Part shown: positions 28,545 through 37,654 of the stretch, one piece after another
How the letters are laid out: each line of letters begins with the position of its first letter
How positions within the stretch are numbered: the first letter of the stretch is position 1
Assembly: GCF_907164905.1 (NCBI RefSeq)
Contig: NZ_CAJRAF010000001.1
Span: 276,001 to 340,000, forward strand
DNA: 64,000 nt
From: Dyadobacter sp. CECT 9275
GTDB taxonomy: Bacteria; Bacteroidota; Bacteroidia; Cytophagales; Spirosomataceae
Direction of reading: 5' to 3'
Translations under genes and position numbers: made by a program
Notes under the pieces: generated by a model
What the model was told of the DNA's origin: nothing
What the model saw: only the letters and a program-made list of their open reading frames with translations
Database searches by the model: none

Positions 28545-29297
28545 ATGAAGGAACTCATAGATTTGAGCAATCTTCCCAAACATATTGCCGTTATCATGGA
28601 CGGCAATGGGCGATGGGCTCAAAACCAGGGAGCTGCGCGTATTTTCGGGCATAGAAATGCCATAAAAGCGGTAAGAGAGGTAACAGAGGGTTGTGCAGAC
28701 CTTGGTGTTTCATATCTTACCCTTTATGCTTTTTCAACGGAAAACTGGGCAAGGCCAGAGTATGAAGTAAGGGCTTTGATGGAATTGCTGGTACAATCCA
28801 TTGCAAACGAGCTTCCCACAATGATGAAAAATCAGGTTAAACTGGATACCATCGGAGATACTGAAAGTTTGCCCAGAAGTTGCCAGAGCCAGCTGAGGGA
28901 AGCCATTGAGGCTACACGGGCTAACACAGGCTTAAACCTGATTCTGGCGCTTGGATACAGCGGCAAATGGGATATTGCTCAGGCAACCAGGAAATTGGCC
29001 CAAGAAGTGAAAAACGGAACGCTGGACCCTCTTGATATCGATGAAAAACTTATTGCCTCTTATCTGTCTACAAAGGAACGCCCGGAAGTGGATCTTATGC
29101 TGAGGACGGGTGGAGACCACAGGATCAGTAATTTTCTGCTTTGGCAGCTGGCATACTCCGAACTTTATTTTTATGAAGATCTTTTCTGGCCAGACTTCCG
29201 TAGAGAGCATCTTTATGAAGCTATTCTTTCCTATCAGAACCGGGAAAGAAGATTTGGGAAAACGGGTGAACAGATAAAAGCAAACAGTGCTAAGTAG
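28545..29297 (+). CDS. uppS: Undecaprenyl diphosphate synthase (isoprenyl transferase)
   Basis: Encodes 250 residues. The start of the active site is AVIMDGNGRWAQNQG (Asp in DGNGR), followed by GHRNAIKAVRE, LTLYAFSTENW and the C-terminal DLMLRTGGDHRISNFLLWQLAYSEL. It builds the C55 lipid carrier for cell wall and O-polymer synthesis. It is six bases before bamA, forming the conserved cluster uppS-bamA-ompH-ompH. Confidence 0.97.
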   Translation: MKELIDLSNLPKHIAVIMDGNGRWAQNQGAARIFGHRNAIKAVREVTEGCADLGVSYLTLYAFSTENWARPEYEVRALMELLVQSIANELPTMMKNQVKLDTIGDTESLPRSCQSQLREAIEATRANTGLNLILALGYSGKWDIAQATRKLAQEVKNGTLDPLDIDEKLIASYLSTKERPEVDLMLRTGGDHRISNFLLWQLAYSELYFYEDLFWPDFRREHLYEAILSYQNRERRFGKTGEQIKANSAK

Positions 29298-29303
29298 AAT
29301 AAT

Positions 29304-31895
29304 ATGAACCTTGTGAAAAATTTGATTAAACCATTAGCACAATTTAAAAGCATCCTGGTGGTAGTTCTTCTGAGCAGTTATGCCGCCAATGCACAACGCG
29401 TAGGATTGGGGGTAGGTGCCAAACCTGCTGCTCCGGTTGCCAACATGGGTATTGACCCTGCAAATCCCAAAGAATATACCATCGCCGAAGTGACGGTTTC
29501 GGGTACCCAGTTTCTGGATCCCAATTCCATGATCTCAATCTCAGGATTAAAACCGGGGGATAAAATCCGTATCCCCGGCCCTGCGGTTACCTCTTCTCTC
29601 AAGAAAATGATGGATTTTGGTACTTTGGACGATGTGGAAATCCTGGCCACAAAAGTAGAGGGAGAAAAGGTCTGGCTTAATATCCATATCAAGGAACGTC
29701 CAAGGCTCTACAAAGTATCTTTTTCGGGTGTCAGAAAAGGGGAAAGGGAAACACTTAATGATAAGGTGAAGCTGATCAAAGGGCGGGTGATTACTCCTAC
29801 AGTGATCAAGAATACGCAGCTGGTGATCAAAAAATATTACATGGATAAGGGTTTTTACAACATCAAGGTAAAGGTTGTGCAGATTCCCGATTCTACCAGA
29901 GGACAGGCTACTCTGAACTTTGGTATTACCAAAGGCAAAAAGGTTAAAATACAGAAAATCAACATAGAAGGTAACAAGGCCGTAAGCGACCGTACTCTGA
30001 AACGTAAAATGAAGGGTACCAAGCAGAAAATGCTGGGCCGCCTTTTCAATCCTTCCAAGTACATACCCAAAAAATATGACGAGGATAAGGAAAAACTGAT
30101 CGCCTATTATCGTAAAAGCGGTTACCGCGATGCAACCATTGAGTTTGACAGTATCAAAAATAATGGCGAGACCATCAGCATCAATATGAAGATTGATGAA
30201 GGGATCAAATACTATTACCGGAATATTTCCTGGAGCGGGAACTACCTGTATACATCCAGATACCTCGGCGACAGGCTCGGCGTAAAAAAGGGTGATGTTT
30301 ACAATCCGGAAGAACTCGACAAGAAAATTAATGGAATACCAGGGAATGACATCAGCTCCATATACATGGACGACGGGTATCTGTACTTCCGTGCCGTGCC
30401 AACAGAAAAAGCGGTTGAAGGAGACTCCATTGATGTAGAAGTAAGAATGTTCGAAGGAAAACAGGCGACTATTAACCGGATTCTTCTTAACGGGAACACC
30501 AAAACAAGTGACCGCGTGGTCCTTAGGGAGCTGTTTACGCTACCGGGGCAAAAGTTTAGTAAAACGGAAATTATCAATACCCAGCGTCAATTGTCGCAAA
30601 TGGGGTACTTTGACCCTGAAAAAATCCAAATCAACCCCATTCCAAACCAAGCGGATGGTACAGTTGATATTGAGTATACGGTTGAAGAAAAACCTTCTGA
30701 CCAGATCGAACTTTCAGGTGGATGGGGCGGCTACATTGGTTTCGTTGGAACGCTCGGCCTTGTTTTTAACAATTTCTCGCTTAAAAACATACCGAATCGC
30801 GAAACCTGGAAACCCCTTCCATCCGGAGACGGACAGAAACTGTCGGTACGTTTCCAGGCAAATGGTAAACAATATCAGACCTACTCGCTCGGTTTCAGTG
30901 AGCCCTGGCTGGGAGGTAAAAAGCCGATAAACTTCGGGGTATCGCTGCAAAGAACTGTTTACCGGATGACGGACTATAGCTCATTGTACGGATTTGGTAC
31001 GGGAGGCTCCTCACGTGCTAATTTTAGAGGAGGTTATTTCAACAACGGTATCACCGTTTCCCTGGGCCGCCGTTTGAAGGAACCTGATCGTAACCTGGTC
31101 ATGACGCATTCGCTGTCTTATAACAGGTACCGTCTGGACAGTATCAATATCTTCGGGGGATCCTATAATACCGGGGTTTCCAATAACATCGCCTTTAATA
31201 CCACCATTTCCCGTAACACGCTGAGTGATCTGCAATTCCCGAGAAACGGAAGCAACATATCTTTAAGTGCAACATTCACGCCGCCTTATTCGGCATGGCG
31301 TAAGTCGGAATATACCGATGCTTCCGATAAATACCGCTGGGTGGAGTATCACAAATGGATGTTTGATGCAAGTTATTATGCAACCATTACCGGGAAACTG
31401 GTACTGGCAGCCAGAACCCACATGGGTTTCCTGGGATCTTATGGAGACAAGGCTGGGTTTAGTCCATTTGGCCGCTTTATAGTGGGGGGGTCTGGTCTTG
31501 CGGGCCAGGGAGCTTTCTCACTGGCAGATCAGGACATCATTGGTCTTCGAGGGTATACAGACCAGTCTGTTGGGCCGCAGCTGAACGGCCGGCCTGCTGG
31601 CGGTGGTGGCGTAGTGTACAACAAGTATGTGATGGAACTTCGCTATCCGGTATCCCTCAACCCGCAGGCAACAATTTTTATACTTAGCTTTGCGGAGGGC
31701 GGAAACAACTGGGGCAGTTACAAAGAATTTAATCCATTTGATCTGAAACGATCCGCCGGGGTTGGTGCACGTATTTTTATGCCTGCATTTGGCTTGCTGG
31801 GGATCGACTGGGGGTATGGTTTCGATAAGTTACAGGGACAGACAAAACGTAGTGGTCCTCAGTTCCACTTTACTATCGGTCAGCAGATCAGATAA
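29304..31895 (+). CDS. bamA: Outer-membrane protein assembly factor BamA
   Basis: Encodes 863 residues: signal peptide (about 1-30, ending AANAQ), POTRA domains over about residues 50-440 (EGNKAVSDRTLKRKMKGTKQ; INRILLNGNTKTSDRVVLRE) and a C-terminal Omp85 barrel whose later part has FGRFIVGGSGLAGQG and IIGLRGY. It inserts beta-barrel proteins in the outer membrane. Two OmpH/Skp chaperones follow, as usual in Bacteroidota. Confidence 0.97.
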   Translation: MNLVKNLIKPLAQFKSILVVVLLSSYAANAQRVGLGVGAKPAAPVANMGIDPANPKEYTIAEVTVSGTQFLDPNSMISISGLKPGDKIRIPGPAVTSSLKKMMDFGTLDDVEILATKVEGEKVWLNIHIKERPRLYKVSFSGVRKGERETLNDKVKLIKGRVITPTVIKNTQLVIKKYYMDKGFYNIKVKVVQIPDSTRGQATLNFGITKGKKVKIQKINIEGNKAVSDRTLKRKMKGTKQKMLGRLFNPSKYIPKKYDEDKEKLIAYYRKSGYRDATIEFDSIKNNGETISINMKIDEGIKYYYRNISWSGNYLYTSRYLGDRLGVKKGDVYNPEELDKKINGIPGNDISSIYMDDGYLYFRAVPTEKAVEGDSIDVEVRMFEGKQATINRILLNGNTKTSDRVVLRELFTLPGQKFSKTEIINTQRQLSQMGYFDPEKIQINPIPNQADGTVDIEYTVEEKPSDQIELSGGWGGYIGFVGTLGLVFNNFSLKNIPNRETWKPLPSGDGQKLSVRFQANGKQYQTYSLGFSEPWLGGKKPINFGVSLQRTVYRMTDYSSLYGFGTGGSSRANFRGGYFNNGITVSLGRRLKEPDRNLVMTHSLSYNRYRLDSINIFGGSYNTGVSNNIAFNTTISRNTLSDLQFPRNGSNISLSATFTPPYSAWRKSEYTDASDKYRWVEYHKWMFDASYYATITGKLVLAARTHMGFLGSYGDKAGFSPFGRFIVGGSGLAGQGAFSLADQDIIGLRGYTDQSVGPQLNGRPAGGGGVVYNKYVMELRYPVSLNPQATIFILSFAEGGNNWGSYKEFNPFDLKRSAGVGARIFMPAFGLLGIDWGYGFDKLQGQTKRSGPQFHFTIGQQIR

Positions 31896-31945
31896 TAATG
31901 CAGGATGCTTTTCGTTAGAAGGTAGCATTTTATTATCTCCATGGC

Positions 31946-32569
31946 ATGAAGAAGATTTTTATTTTACTAGTTTTGTCACTCATTTCGATACCAGCTGCCT
32001 GGGCTCAGAAGTTCGGTTATACTGACATGGAGTATATAACGGGTAAAATGCCGGAATATCAACAGGCTCAGGCGGAAATGAAGAAGTTCTCGGACCGCTG
32101 GGCCAAGGAAATTCAGGATAAGCTTGCCGAGGTCGACAGGATGCAGCGCACCTATATGGCCGAAGAGGTATTGATGACGGAAGATCTCAGGAGGAAGAGG
32201 CAAAGTGAAATCAAGGAGAAGGAGATGGAGGCCAGAGAATATAACAGCAAGATATTCGGAATGGAAGGTTTGATGTTCCAGAAGAAAAAGGAACTGATGA
32301 AACCGGTACTTGAAAAGGTCCAGAGAGCCGTGAATACCATTTGCCTGCGGCGCCGGATCGATTTTATGTTTGATAAATCAAGTGATATAGGAATGTTATA
32401 TTCCAATCCGGTATATGATTATTCGGATTTCATCATTGAAGAGCTTGGATTGAATGAAAAACCGGAAGTATCTGCCTCCAAAACAGGTACAGGCAAAACG
32501 CCACAGGAGGTGAAATCTCCGGCTGAGAATAACCCCAAACAAAAAAGTACAACCAATAAACTTAAATAA
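31946..32569 (+). CDS. OmpH/Skp family periplasmic chaperone, paralogue 1
   Basis: Encodes 207 residues with a signal peptide (1-20, ending AWAQK), FGYTDMEYITGKMPEYQQAQ, and a long coiled coil typical of Skp tentacles. A C-terminal Lys/Thr/Pro-rich tail follows the conserved DFMFDKSS region. These trimers shield unfolded outer-membrane proteins on their way to BamA, whose gene lies 50 bases upstream. Confidence 0.93.
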   Translation: MKKIFILLVLSLISIPAAWAQKFGYTDMEYITGKMPEYQQAQAEMKKFSDRWAKEIQDKLAEVDRMQRTYMAEEVLMTEDLRRKRQSEIKEKEMEAREYNSKIFGMEGLMFQKKKELMKPVLEKVQRAVNTICLRRRIDFMFDKSSDIGMLYSNPVYDYSDFIIEELGLNEKPEVSASKTGTGKTPQEVKSPAENNPKQKSTTNKLK

Positions 32570-32580
32570 GCAGCAACGCA

Positions 32581-33207
32581 ATGAAACAAAAATTGATGGC
32601 TTTTATGGTTCTTATGACCATAATCACTACCCCCCTGTTCGCTCAAACTCCCCTGACAAAAATCGGTTACACCAACGTTGATTTGTTAATCCTCAGGCTG
32701 CCTGAAAGTAAAAAAATGCAGAATGAACTCGAGGTAACCAAGGCACAACTTGACAAAGCGCTGGGAGAAACATACAAAGAGGCGCAGGAAAAATATGAAG
32801 CATATCAGAAGAACGGTGCTAATATGACAGAGGTGATCCGTGCTGATAAGCAGAAGGAGCTTGAAAACCTGCAGACGCGTATTCAGGAAATGCAGAATAA
32901 CGCACAACAATCATTGCAGGCGAAACAACAGCAATTGATCGAACCAATCCTGACTAAGGTAAACAACGCCATTCAGGAAGTGGGTAAAGAAAACGGTTTT
33001 ATGTATATCCTTAACATGGATGCAGGAGCCAACACTACCCCTATTATCCTTTATGCGGGTTCGGAAGAATTGTCGGTGACAAATCTTATTCTTAAAAAAC
33101 TAGGAATTGATCCTGATAAAGTAGAGACTGCTCCTGCACCAGCCGCCACAACACCTGCGGCAAGTAAGCCAGCAGCTGCACCAGCCGCGACGCCCAAAAA
33201 GAAATAA
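32581..33207 (+). CDS. OmpH/Skp family periplasmic chaperone, paralogue 2
   Basis: Encodes 208 residues, again with signal peptide (ending LFAQT), IGYTNVDLLILRLPESKKMQ, a coiled coil and YILNMDAG near the end of the core. The last 35 residues are an Ala/Pro/Thr-rich tail. It starts 11 bases after paralogue 1, so both are in one transcript that ends at the terminator below. Confidence 0.95.
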   Translation: MKQKLMAFMVLMTIITTPLFAQTPLTKIGYTNVDLLILRLPESKKMQNELEVTKAQLDKALGETYKEAQEKYEAYQKNGANMTEVIRADKQKELENLQTRIQEMQNNAQQSLQAKQQQLIEPILTKVNNAIQEVGKENGFMYILNMDAGANTTPIILYAGSEELSVTNLILKKLGIDPDKVETAPAPAATTPAASKPAAAPAATPKKK

Positions 33208-33226
33208 CACGAATTTAATTAAATAG

Positions 33227-33272
33227 AAATACCGGAGAGTAGTCTGTTTAGGACCATTCTCCGGTATTTTTC
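33227..33272 (+). terminator. Terminator after the ompH pair
   Basis: AAATACCGGAGA (33227-33238) pairs perfectly with TCTCCGGTATTT (33258-33269), followed by Ts. Confidence 0.88.
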
Positions 33273-33285
33273 ATTAACCTGGGCA

Positions 33286-33312
33286 TTGACGGAATTAGCA
33301 ACCTTAATTTTG
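33286..33312 (+). promoter_or_regulatory. Candidate Bacteroidota-type promoter
   Basis: TTG at 33286-33288 and TAATTTTG at 33305-33312 are separated by 16 bases, close to the -33/-7 spacing of Bacteroidota sigma-ABfr promoters. It directs the exported repeat protein gene that follows, which would then have a leader of about 165 bases. Confidence 0.5.
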
Positions 33313-33483
33313 TGTTTCAGGATTATATGAAAAAAATACAAAATGAAAGCCTCTACAGTACTCCGTTTAATGGAGAATTTAAAAATGGGAACTTTAAATC
33401 GTGCGATTAGTACGCTATTACGTAATTTTGCGTTAAGAACAGTAAGTTCTTCAATTCATAGAATAAATCATATTCTCGATATT

Positions 33484-35070
33484 ATGGTTTTAAAAAATGT
33501 GTTTAAAATCCTTTTCGTTTTTTCTGTTGTTTCTTATGCAAACCAGGCCTTGGCTCAGGATAGTAATAGCACAAACTTTCAATTGATTTTCCCGAGGGAA
33601 TCGGAATGGAATGTGATAGAAGAAGGGAAGGAGATCAATTTTCATCTACAAACCAAAGGAGGAAAAAGCGATTCAGTAAGGTACAGTATCTCCAGCGGAC
33701 AGCGAAAAGATATGAAATTTGACTCTTTGGGCCATTTTGTCTGGACACCAGGGTTTGATGTGGCCGACCGCATTAATACCGTTAAGACGGTTCCCATTAT
33801 TTTTGAGGGAGTAAATTCTGCAGGTGAATCCGCTACAAAGGAAATTCAGTTTAGAGTACTGCATGTAAACAGGCCTCCGATTGTGGATGAGCTTAGACCT
33901 TTTTATGTGCAATATAAAACGCAGAACACTTACCAGATCGATATGAACTCGGTAAGAGACCCGGATGGTGATCCTATCGTATTTGTTCCGATACTAGATG
34001 ATATGCCTCAGACAATGAAACTTACTGCTGCGGGTGAAATTATCTGGGATCCTTCAGTAAAACAGTTTACCGATTTGAAAAAGGCTCCCCGGTACATGGA
34101 ATTTTACGTGGAAGACCAGCCGGGAAAGGCCAGAACCAAGGGACGGCTGAAACTTGATGTTACGCAGATGGACCTTGCTCCGGACTTTACCGTGGTGCCG
34201 CAGGTATCGGTTATAAGGAGGCCGGAGAACAATCGGATTAACCTTCGCTTTGCGTTATCGGACCCGAATGGGGATGATGACCTGGCGTCGTTTAATTTCA
34301 TTTCCGAGAATAAACAGGTTCCGGCCTCCGCACTGGTTAAAAATACGCCTACCAGCTATGAGTTTATCTGGGAACCTACCTATGATTTCGTAAAAGATCC
34401 TTTTGACACGCTGTCTTTTAACATCACTTTTTATGCGATGGACAAAGCGCAGAACAAAAAGGAAAAGACGATCCGGTTTGTCATTAAAAATACGGTTGAC
34501 GAAAGTCAGCGGGATGCCTATGTATATGGCCTTTATAAAGGAGCACTTGTGAACGCCTGGGGCCTTCTGGAGCAGATGCAGGAAAAGGAGACTTATCTTA
34601 AAAAGTCTTATGCCAAAGCTAAAAAAGGGAAAAGGAGCAGGTCGTTGTTAAACGCCGGGCTTGGAGCTACCACGGGCGTTGCACCTCAATTTACCAAAAG
34701 TGACCCGGATCTGAGGGGGTATATCACGACAATCGGCGGAACAACAGTTGCCACCATCGGTACGCTGGAAGCAACGGAGGTGATCGGAAAATCGACAAAC
34801 GGTCTGCTGGAACGATTCAATTATGTGCTTCAGAAGAAAAACGAATTGCAGAATAAGGGAGATGTTTTTGCACGGGAATATGCACAGAAATCTGCACGGC
34901 GGACTCCGGAGTTCATACGGAAACTGGACGAGTTCAAAGCGTTGATGAACCTCAGCGGGCTGGTCGCACTTGAACTGGATGCCAACTGGGAGAATAAAAA
35001 GGAGGCTACCGATGCGGCTATTAAACGTGCATTCAAGGATTTTATGCCGTTGGCAAAGGACGAAAGCTAG
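33484..35070 (+). CDS. Exported protein with Ig/cadherin-like repeats, function unknown
   Basis: Encodes 528 residues from the ATG at 33484, which gives a signal peptide ending YANQALAQ. An upstream ATG at 33343 would add 47 residues in front of the signal and is disfavoured. Residues 30-360 look like three Ig/cadherin-like modules (VNRPPIVDELRPFYVQYKTQ; SVRDPDGDPIVFVP; LSDPNGDDDLASF). The C-terminal 170 residues are helical and basic (TYLKKSYAKAKKGKRS). No enzyme motif is seen; envelope structural role is possible. Confidence 0.8.
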   Translation: MVLKNVFKILFVFSVVSYANQALAQDSNSTNFQLIFPRESEWNVIEEGKEINFHLQTKGGKSDSVRYSISSGQRKDMKFDSLGHFVWTPGFDVADRINTVKTVPIIFEGVNSAGESATKEIQFRVLHVNRPPIVDELRPFYVQYKTQNTYQIDMNSVRDPDGDPIVFVPILDDMPQTMKLTAAGEIIWDPSVKQFTDLKKAPRYMEFYVEDQPGKARTKGRLKLDVTQMDLAPDFTVVPQVSVIRRPENNRINLRFALSDPNGDDDLASFNFISENKQVPASALVKNTPTSYEFIWEPTYDFVKDPFDTLSFNITFYAMDKAQNKKEKTIRFVIKNTVDESQRDAYVYGLYKGALVNAWGLLEQMQEKETYLKKSYAKAKKGKRSRSLLNAGLGATTGVAPQFTKSDPDLRGYITTIGGTTVATIGTLEATEVIGKSTNGLLERFNYVLQKKNELQNKGDVFAREYAQKSARRTPEFIRKLDEFKALMNLSGLVALELDANWENKKEATDAAIKRAFKDFMPLAKDES

Positions 35071-35087
35071 TATTTACAACGGTCAAT

Positions 35088-35132
35088 CAAAAAGCCTCTC
35101 CGGGAAGTTTAGCTTCTGGAGAGGCTTTTTTC
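35088..35132 (+). terminator. Terminator after the exported repeat-protein gene
   Basis: AAAAAGCCTCTCC pairs with GGAGAGGCTTTTT (35118-35130), followed by Ts. Confidence 0.88.
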
Positions 35133-35301
35133 TTTGTGAGGAAATTGGCCCGGTCAGCTTCAAAGAATCAGGTCTTCGCTTAGATGTTGCCAAGGAACAT
35201 TTCCTGCTTTGAAGTTTACTTTGGCCTACCTTGGAAATTCGAAAATGCGTGAGAATTTAATGTAGGTAACCCTAAATTTGGGTTCTGTTTTTTTTCTCAT
35301 C

Positions 35302-35346
35302 AGCAGACACAAATTGGAATAATTCAATTTGTGTCTGCTATTTTTT
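35302..35346. terminator. Bidirectional hairpin upstream of the lspA 3' end
   Basis: AGCAGACACAAATTG (35302-35316) pairs perfectly with CAATTTGTGTCTGCT (35325-35339). T runs lie on both sides (TTTTTTTT upstream appears as As on the other strand only in part; TTTTTTT follows at 35341). It is suited to end lspA on the minus strand or read-through from the plus strand. Confidence 0.75.
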
Positions 35347-35419
35347 TATTTAACAGAAAGGTCGCCCTACTTTCACAAAGGCCCAGCGGTTTCAGGGAGC
35401 AGTGGGACAAGTTGGGCAG

Positions 35420-36217
35420 TTAGATGTTCTCCTTCTTATTCTCTTCCTCTTCTTCCGGATCGGGTAAAGAGGTAATGCTGTTTTCCGTCTTCGCTTCAAT
35501 CTCTTCTGCAGGGTATGGCTCCGTTGTAACGTTCGTTATTTCAGACGTTGTTTCAGGATTTTCTGGTATAGCATCTTCACCAATAATCTCTTCGACGGTC
35601 TCGGTATCACTTTCTTGTTCGTCATGATGTGCAGACGATGCATGAAAGCTGCCCTGAAATATCAGAATACTGCACACACCAAGAAAAATGCAGGAGTCGG
35701 CAATGTTGAATATTGGTGTTGAATAGTACTGTCCTCCCCATATTGGTACCCAGTCGGGGACGAACCCCTCCCAGAAATCCACAAAAATCATGTCGATCAC
35801 CTGCCCGTGAAACCAGGGCGTTGGTGAGCCATAAGGCGCATTGTCAAGAAACACACCGTAAAAGGTACTATCGATAACATTTCCGACGGCTCCCGCAAGG
35901 ATCATGGAAAGTGCCCATAGCAGCCCTTTGGGAGCACCAGAGCGAGCCAGATAAACAAGGTACCACCCGATAGCCAGCATGGCAACCAAGCGGAACAGGG
36001 TCAGGAATAATTTACCGTATTCGTGGCCCAGCTGCATTCCAAAAGCCATCCCAGGATTAAGCACATAATGCAGCTTGAACCAGTTACCGATGAGGGGGAT
36101 CTGACCGGAGAAACCGGGTTCCATATATTTATGTACCAAAAGCTTGGAGGCCTGGTCAACTGCTATCAGGAAAATACTGAAAAGGAGATAGGGGGCTGGA
36201 TTTTTTTGTTGATTCAT
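35420..36217 (-). CDS. lspA: Lipoprotein signal peptidase II with acidic C-terminal tail
   Basis: Encodes 265 residues from the ATG at 36217. Four membrane segments are seen, with AVDQASKLL in the first region and the catalytic aspartates in GAVGNVIDSTFYG and IFNIADSCIFLG. The loop between the two (about 40 residues, DNAPYGSPTPWFHGQ) is longer than in E. coli, as in many Bacteroidota. After the last helix comes about 75 residues rich in Glu, Thr and Pro, absent from the standard enzyme. It cleaves prolipoprotein signal peptides at the inner membrane. Confidence 0.94.
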   Translation of the reverse strand: MNQQKNPAPYLLFSIFLIAVDQASKLLVHKYMEPGFSGQIPLIGNWFKLHYVLNPGMAFGMQLGHEYGKLFLTLFRLVAMLAIGWYLVYLARSGAPKGLLWALSMILAGAVGNVIDSTFYGVFLDNAPYGSPTPWFHGQVIDMIFVDFWEGFVPDWVPIWGGQYYSTPIFNIADSCIFLGVCSILIFQGSFHASSAHHDEQESDTETVEEIIGEDAIPENPETTSEITNVTTEPYPAEEIEAKTENSITSLPDPEEEEENKKENI

Positions 36218-36268
36218 TCCGGTTTTGTACAAATAACTAAAATAGAGAATGCGAAAATAACAAGTTAC

Positions 36269-37471
36269 TTATAAAGAACCGATTCCCCGTCTGTTCATTT
36301 CACTTTTAACGAGCAAAAACTCGCGGCTGCTTTGTCCGGCAATGGAAGAGTTTTCCTCGGCTCTCCTGATGAGGTAGGGAAGTACAGCGCCGATTGGCCC
36401 GTAGGGTACATATTTGGCCACGTTATAGCCAAGTGCCGCAAGATTGTAGGAAATATTGTCGCTCATTCCTAATAACTGAGCAAACCAGACCCGGTCATCG
36501 TTCTTTTCCAGGCCAACCTTTTTCATCTTGAGGGCACAGTATTGGCTGCTGTATTCGTTGTGGGTTCCCAGACAAATGGAAATATCCTGGATATGTTCCA
36601 GACAGAAATCAATGGCTGCATTGTAATCCTGATCGGTCGCTTCTTTTGAAACATGGATCGGGTTGAAATATTCACTTTCCCTTGCCCGCACGCGCTCCTT
36701 TTCCATGTAGGCGCCGCGTACCAGTTTGGCTCCTATCCTATATCCTTTTTGGCGCGCCTTCAGATAAGCACTTTTGAGGGCCTGAAGGGTGTCATTTCGG
36801 TAAAGCTGATACGTGTTGTAAACGATGGCTTTTTCCCTGTTGAACTGTTCCATCATTTCGTAAGTGAGCGAGTCAATAATCCCCTGTATCCAGCTTTCTT
36901 CAGCATCCACGAAAACAGGTACATTGTTTTTGAAACCCTGCCCGCAAAGCATAGCCATTCGTTGTTTTACACGCTGATACGCTTCTCTCTCGCTGTCTGA
37001 TAATTCCTCTTCTTTCTGAATTTTTTCGAGCAGCTCAGTGGATGCAATGCCTGTTACTTTAAATACCGAAAAAGGGATACTGTCTGATATAGCGGCTGCA
37101 TCGATGGTTTTCAGGATCTCACTGGCAGTTTTATCAAAACTTTTTTCGGAGTCCTCACCTTCCACAGAATAATCAAGGATAGTTCTTATGCCGGAGCGTG
37201 CGAGCGTGGAGACCGTCTGCTTACATTCGCTAATTGTCTCACCACCACAGAATTGTTCAAAAATGGTGCGTCGGATAAGATTTTTTATAGGTAAGTGAAG
37301 CTTTAGTGCAAGCTTTATAAAAAAAGTACCTAAATTTACCACTCGAGCCTGATTCATTAGGTTAAACAACCAGTAAGTTTTACGAAGCTGACTGTCTGAT
37401 TTAGAGCTGAATGCGACAGATGTATCTTCGAAAAGTACAGGTATTTGGTCTTTTTGTGACGGGTACGCCAT
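36269..37471 (-). CDS. Proline dehydrogenase
   Basis: Encodes 400 residues, a monofunctional PRODH (no aldehyde dehydrogenase domain). Motifs include VFVDAEESWIQ, KGYRIGAKLVRGAYMEKERVR, and the C-terminal VPYGPIGAVLPYLIRRAEEN that binds FAD and substrate. It oxidises proline to pyrroline-5-carboxylate and reduces the quinone pool. A -7-like CAAAAGTA (minus-strand TACTTTTG) lies at 37526-37533. It is divergent from the DAHP synthase gene. Confidence 0.94.
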   Translation of the reverse strand: MAYPSQKDQIPVLFEDTSVAFSSKSDSQLRKTYWLFNLMNQARVVNLGTFFIKLALKLHLPIKNLIRRTIFEQFCGGETISECKQTVSTLARSGIRTILDYSVEGEDSEKSFDKTASEILKTIDAAAISDSIPFSVFKVTGIASTELLEKIQKEEELSDSEREAYQRVKQRMAMLCGQGFKNNVPVFVDAEESWIQGIIDSLTYEMMEQFNREKAIVYNTYQLYRNDTLQALKSAYLKARQKGYRIGAKLVRGAYMEKERVRARESEYFNPIHVSKEATDQDYNAAIDFCLEHIQDISICLGTHNEYSSQYCALKMKKVGLEKNDDRVWFAQLLGMSDNISYNLAALGYNVAKYVPYGPIGAVLPYLIRRAEENSSIAGQSSREFLLVKSEMNRRGIGSL

Positions 37472-37654
37472 TTTATTTTTGTTTTCCTAAGTGAGTATCA
37501 CGTGATTTTATTTGAATCAAGGGCGCAAAAGTAATACGCATTAAGAAGAAGATTGACTTTTATAATATCAAATGTACGTCAATCCCTTAAATGCACACAA
37601 TATATATTCGAATAATTACAATTTTCTATATTTACTAAGGACAAATTTTTTGAA

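Larger units (their letters stand above)
35071..35419. other. Spacer holding two terminators
   Basis: No gene is seen. It contains the terminator of the repeat-protein gene (35088-35132) and a 15-bp perfect hairpin (35302-35339). The space between them carries nothing I can name. Confidence 0.6.

Noticed and set aside
33343..33483. Upstream ATG of the exported repeat-protein gene
   Set aside because: It would place 47 residues ahead of a clear signal peptide that starts at 33484.
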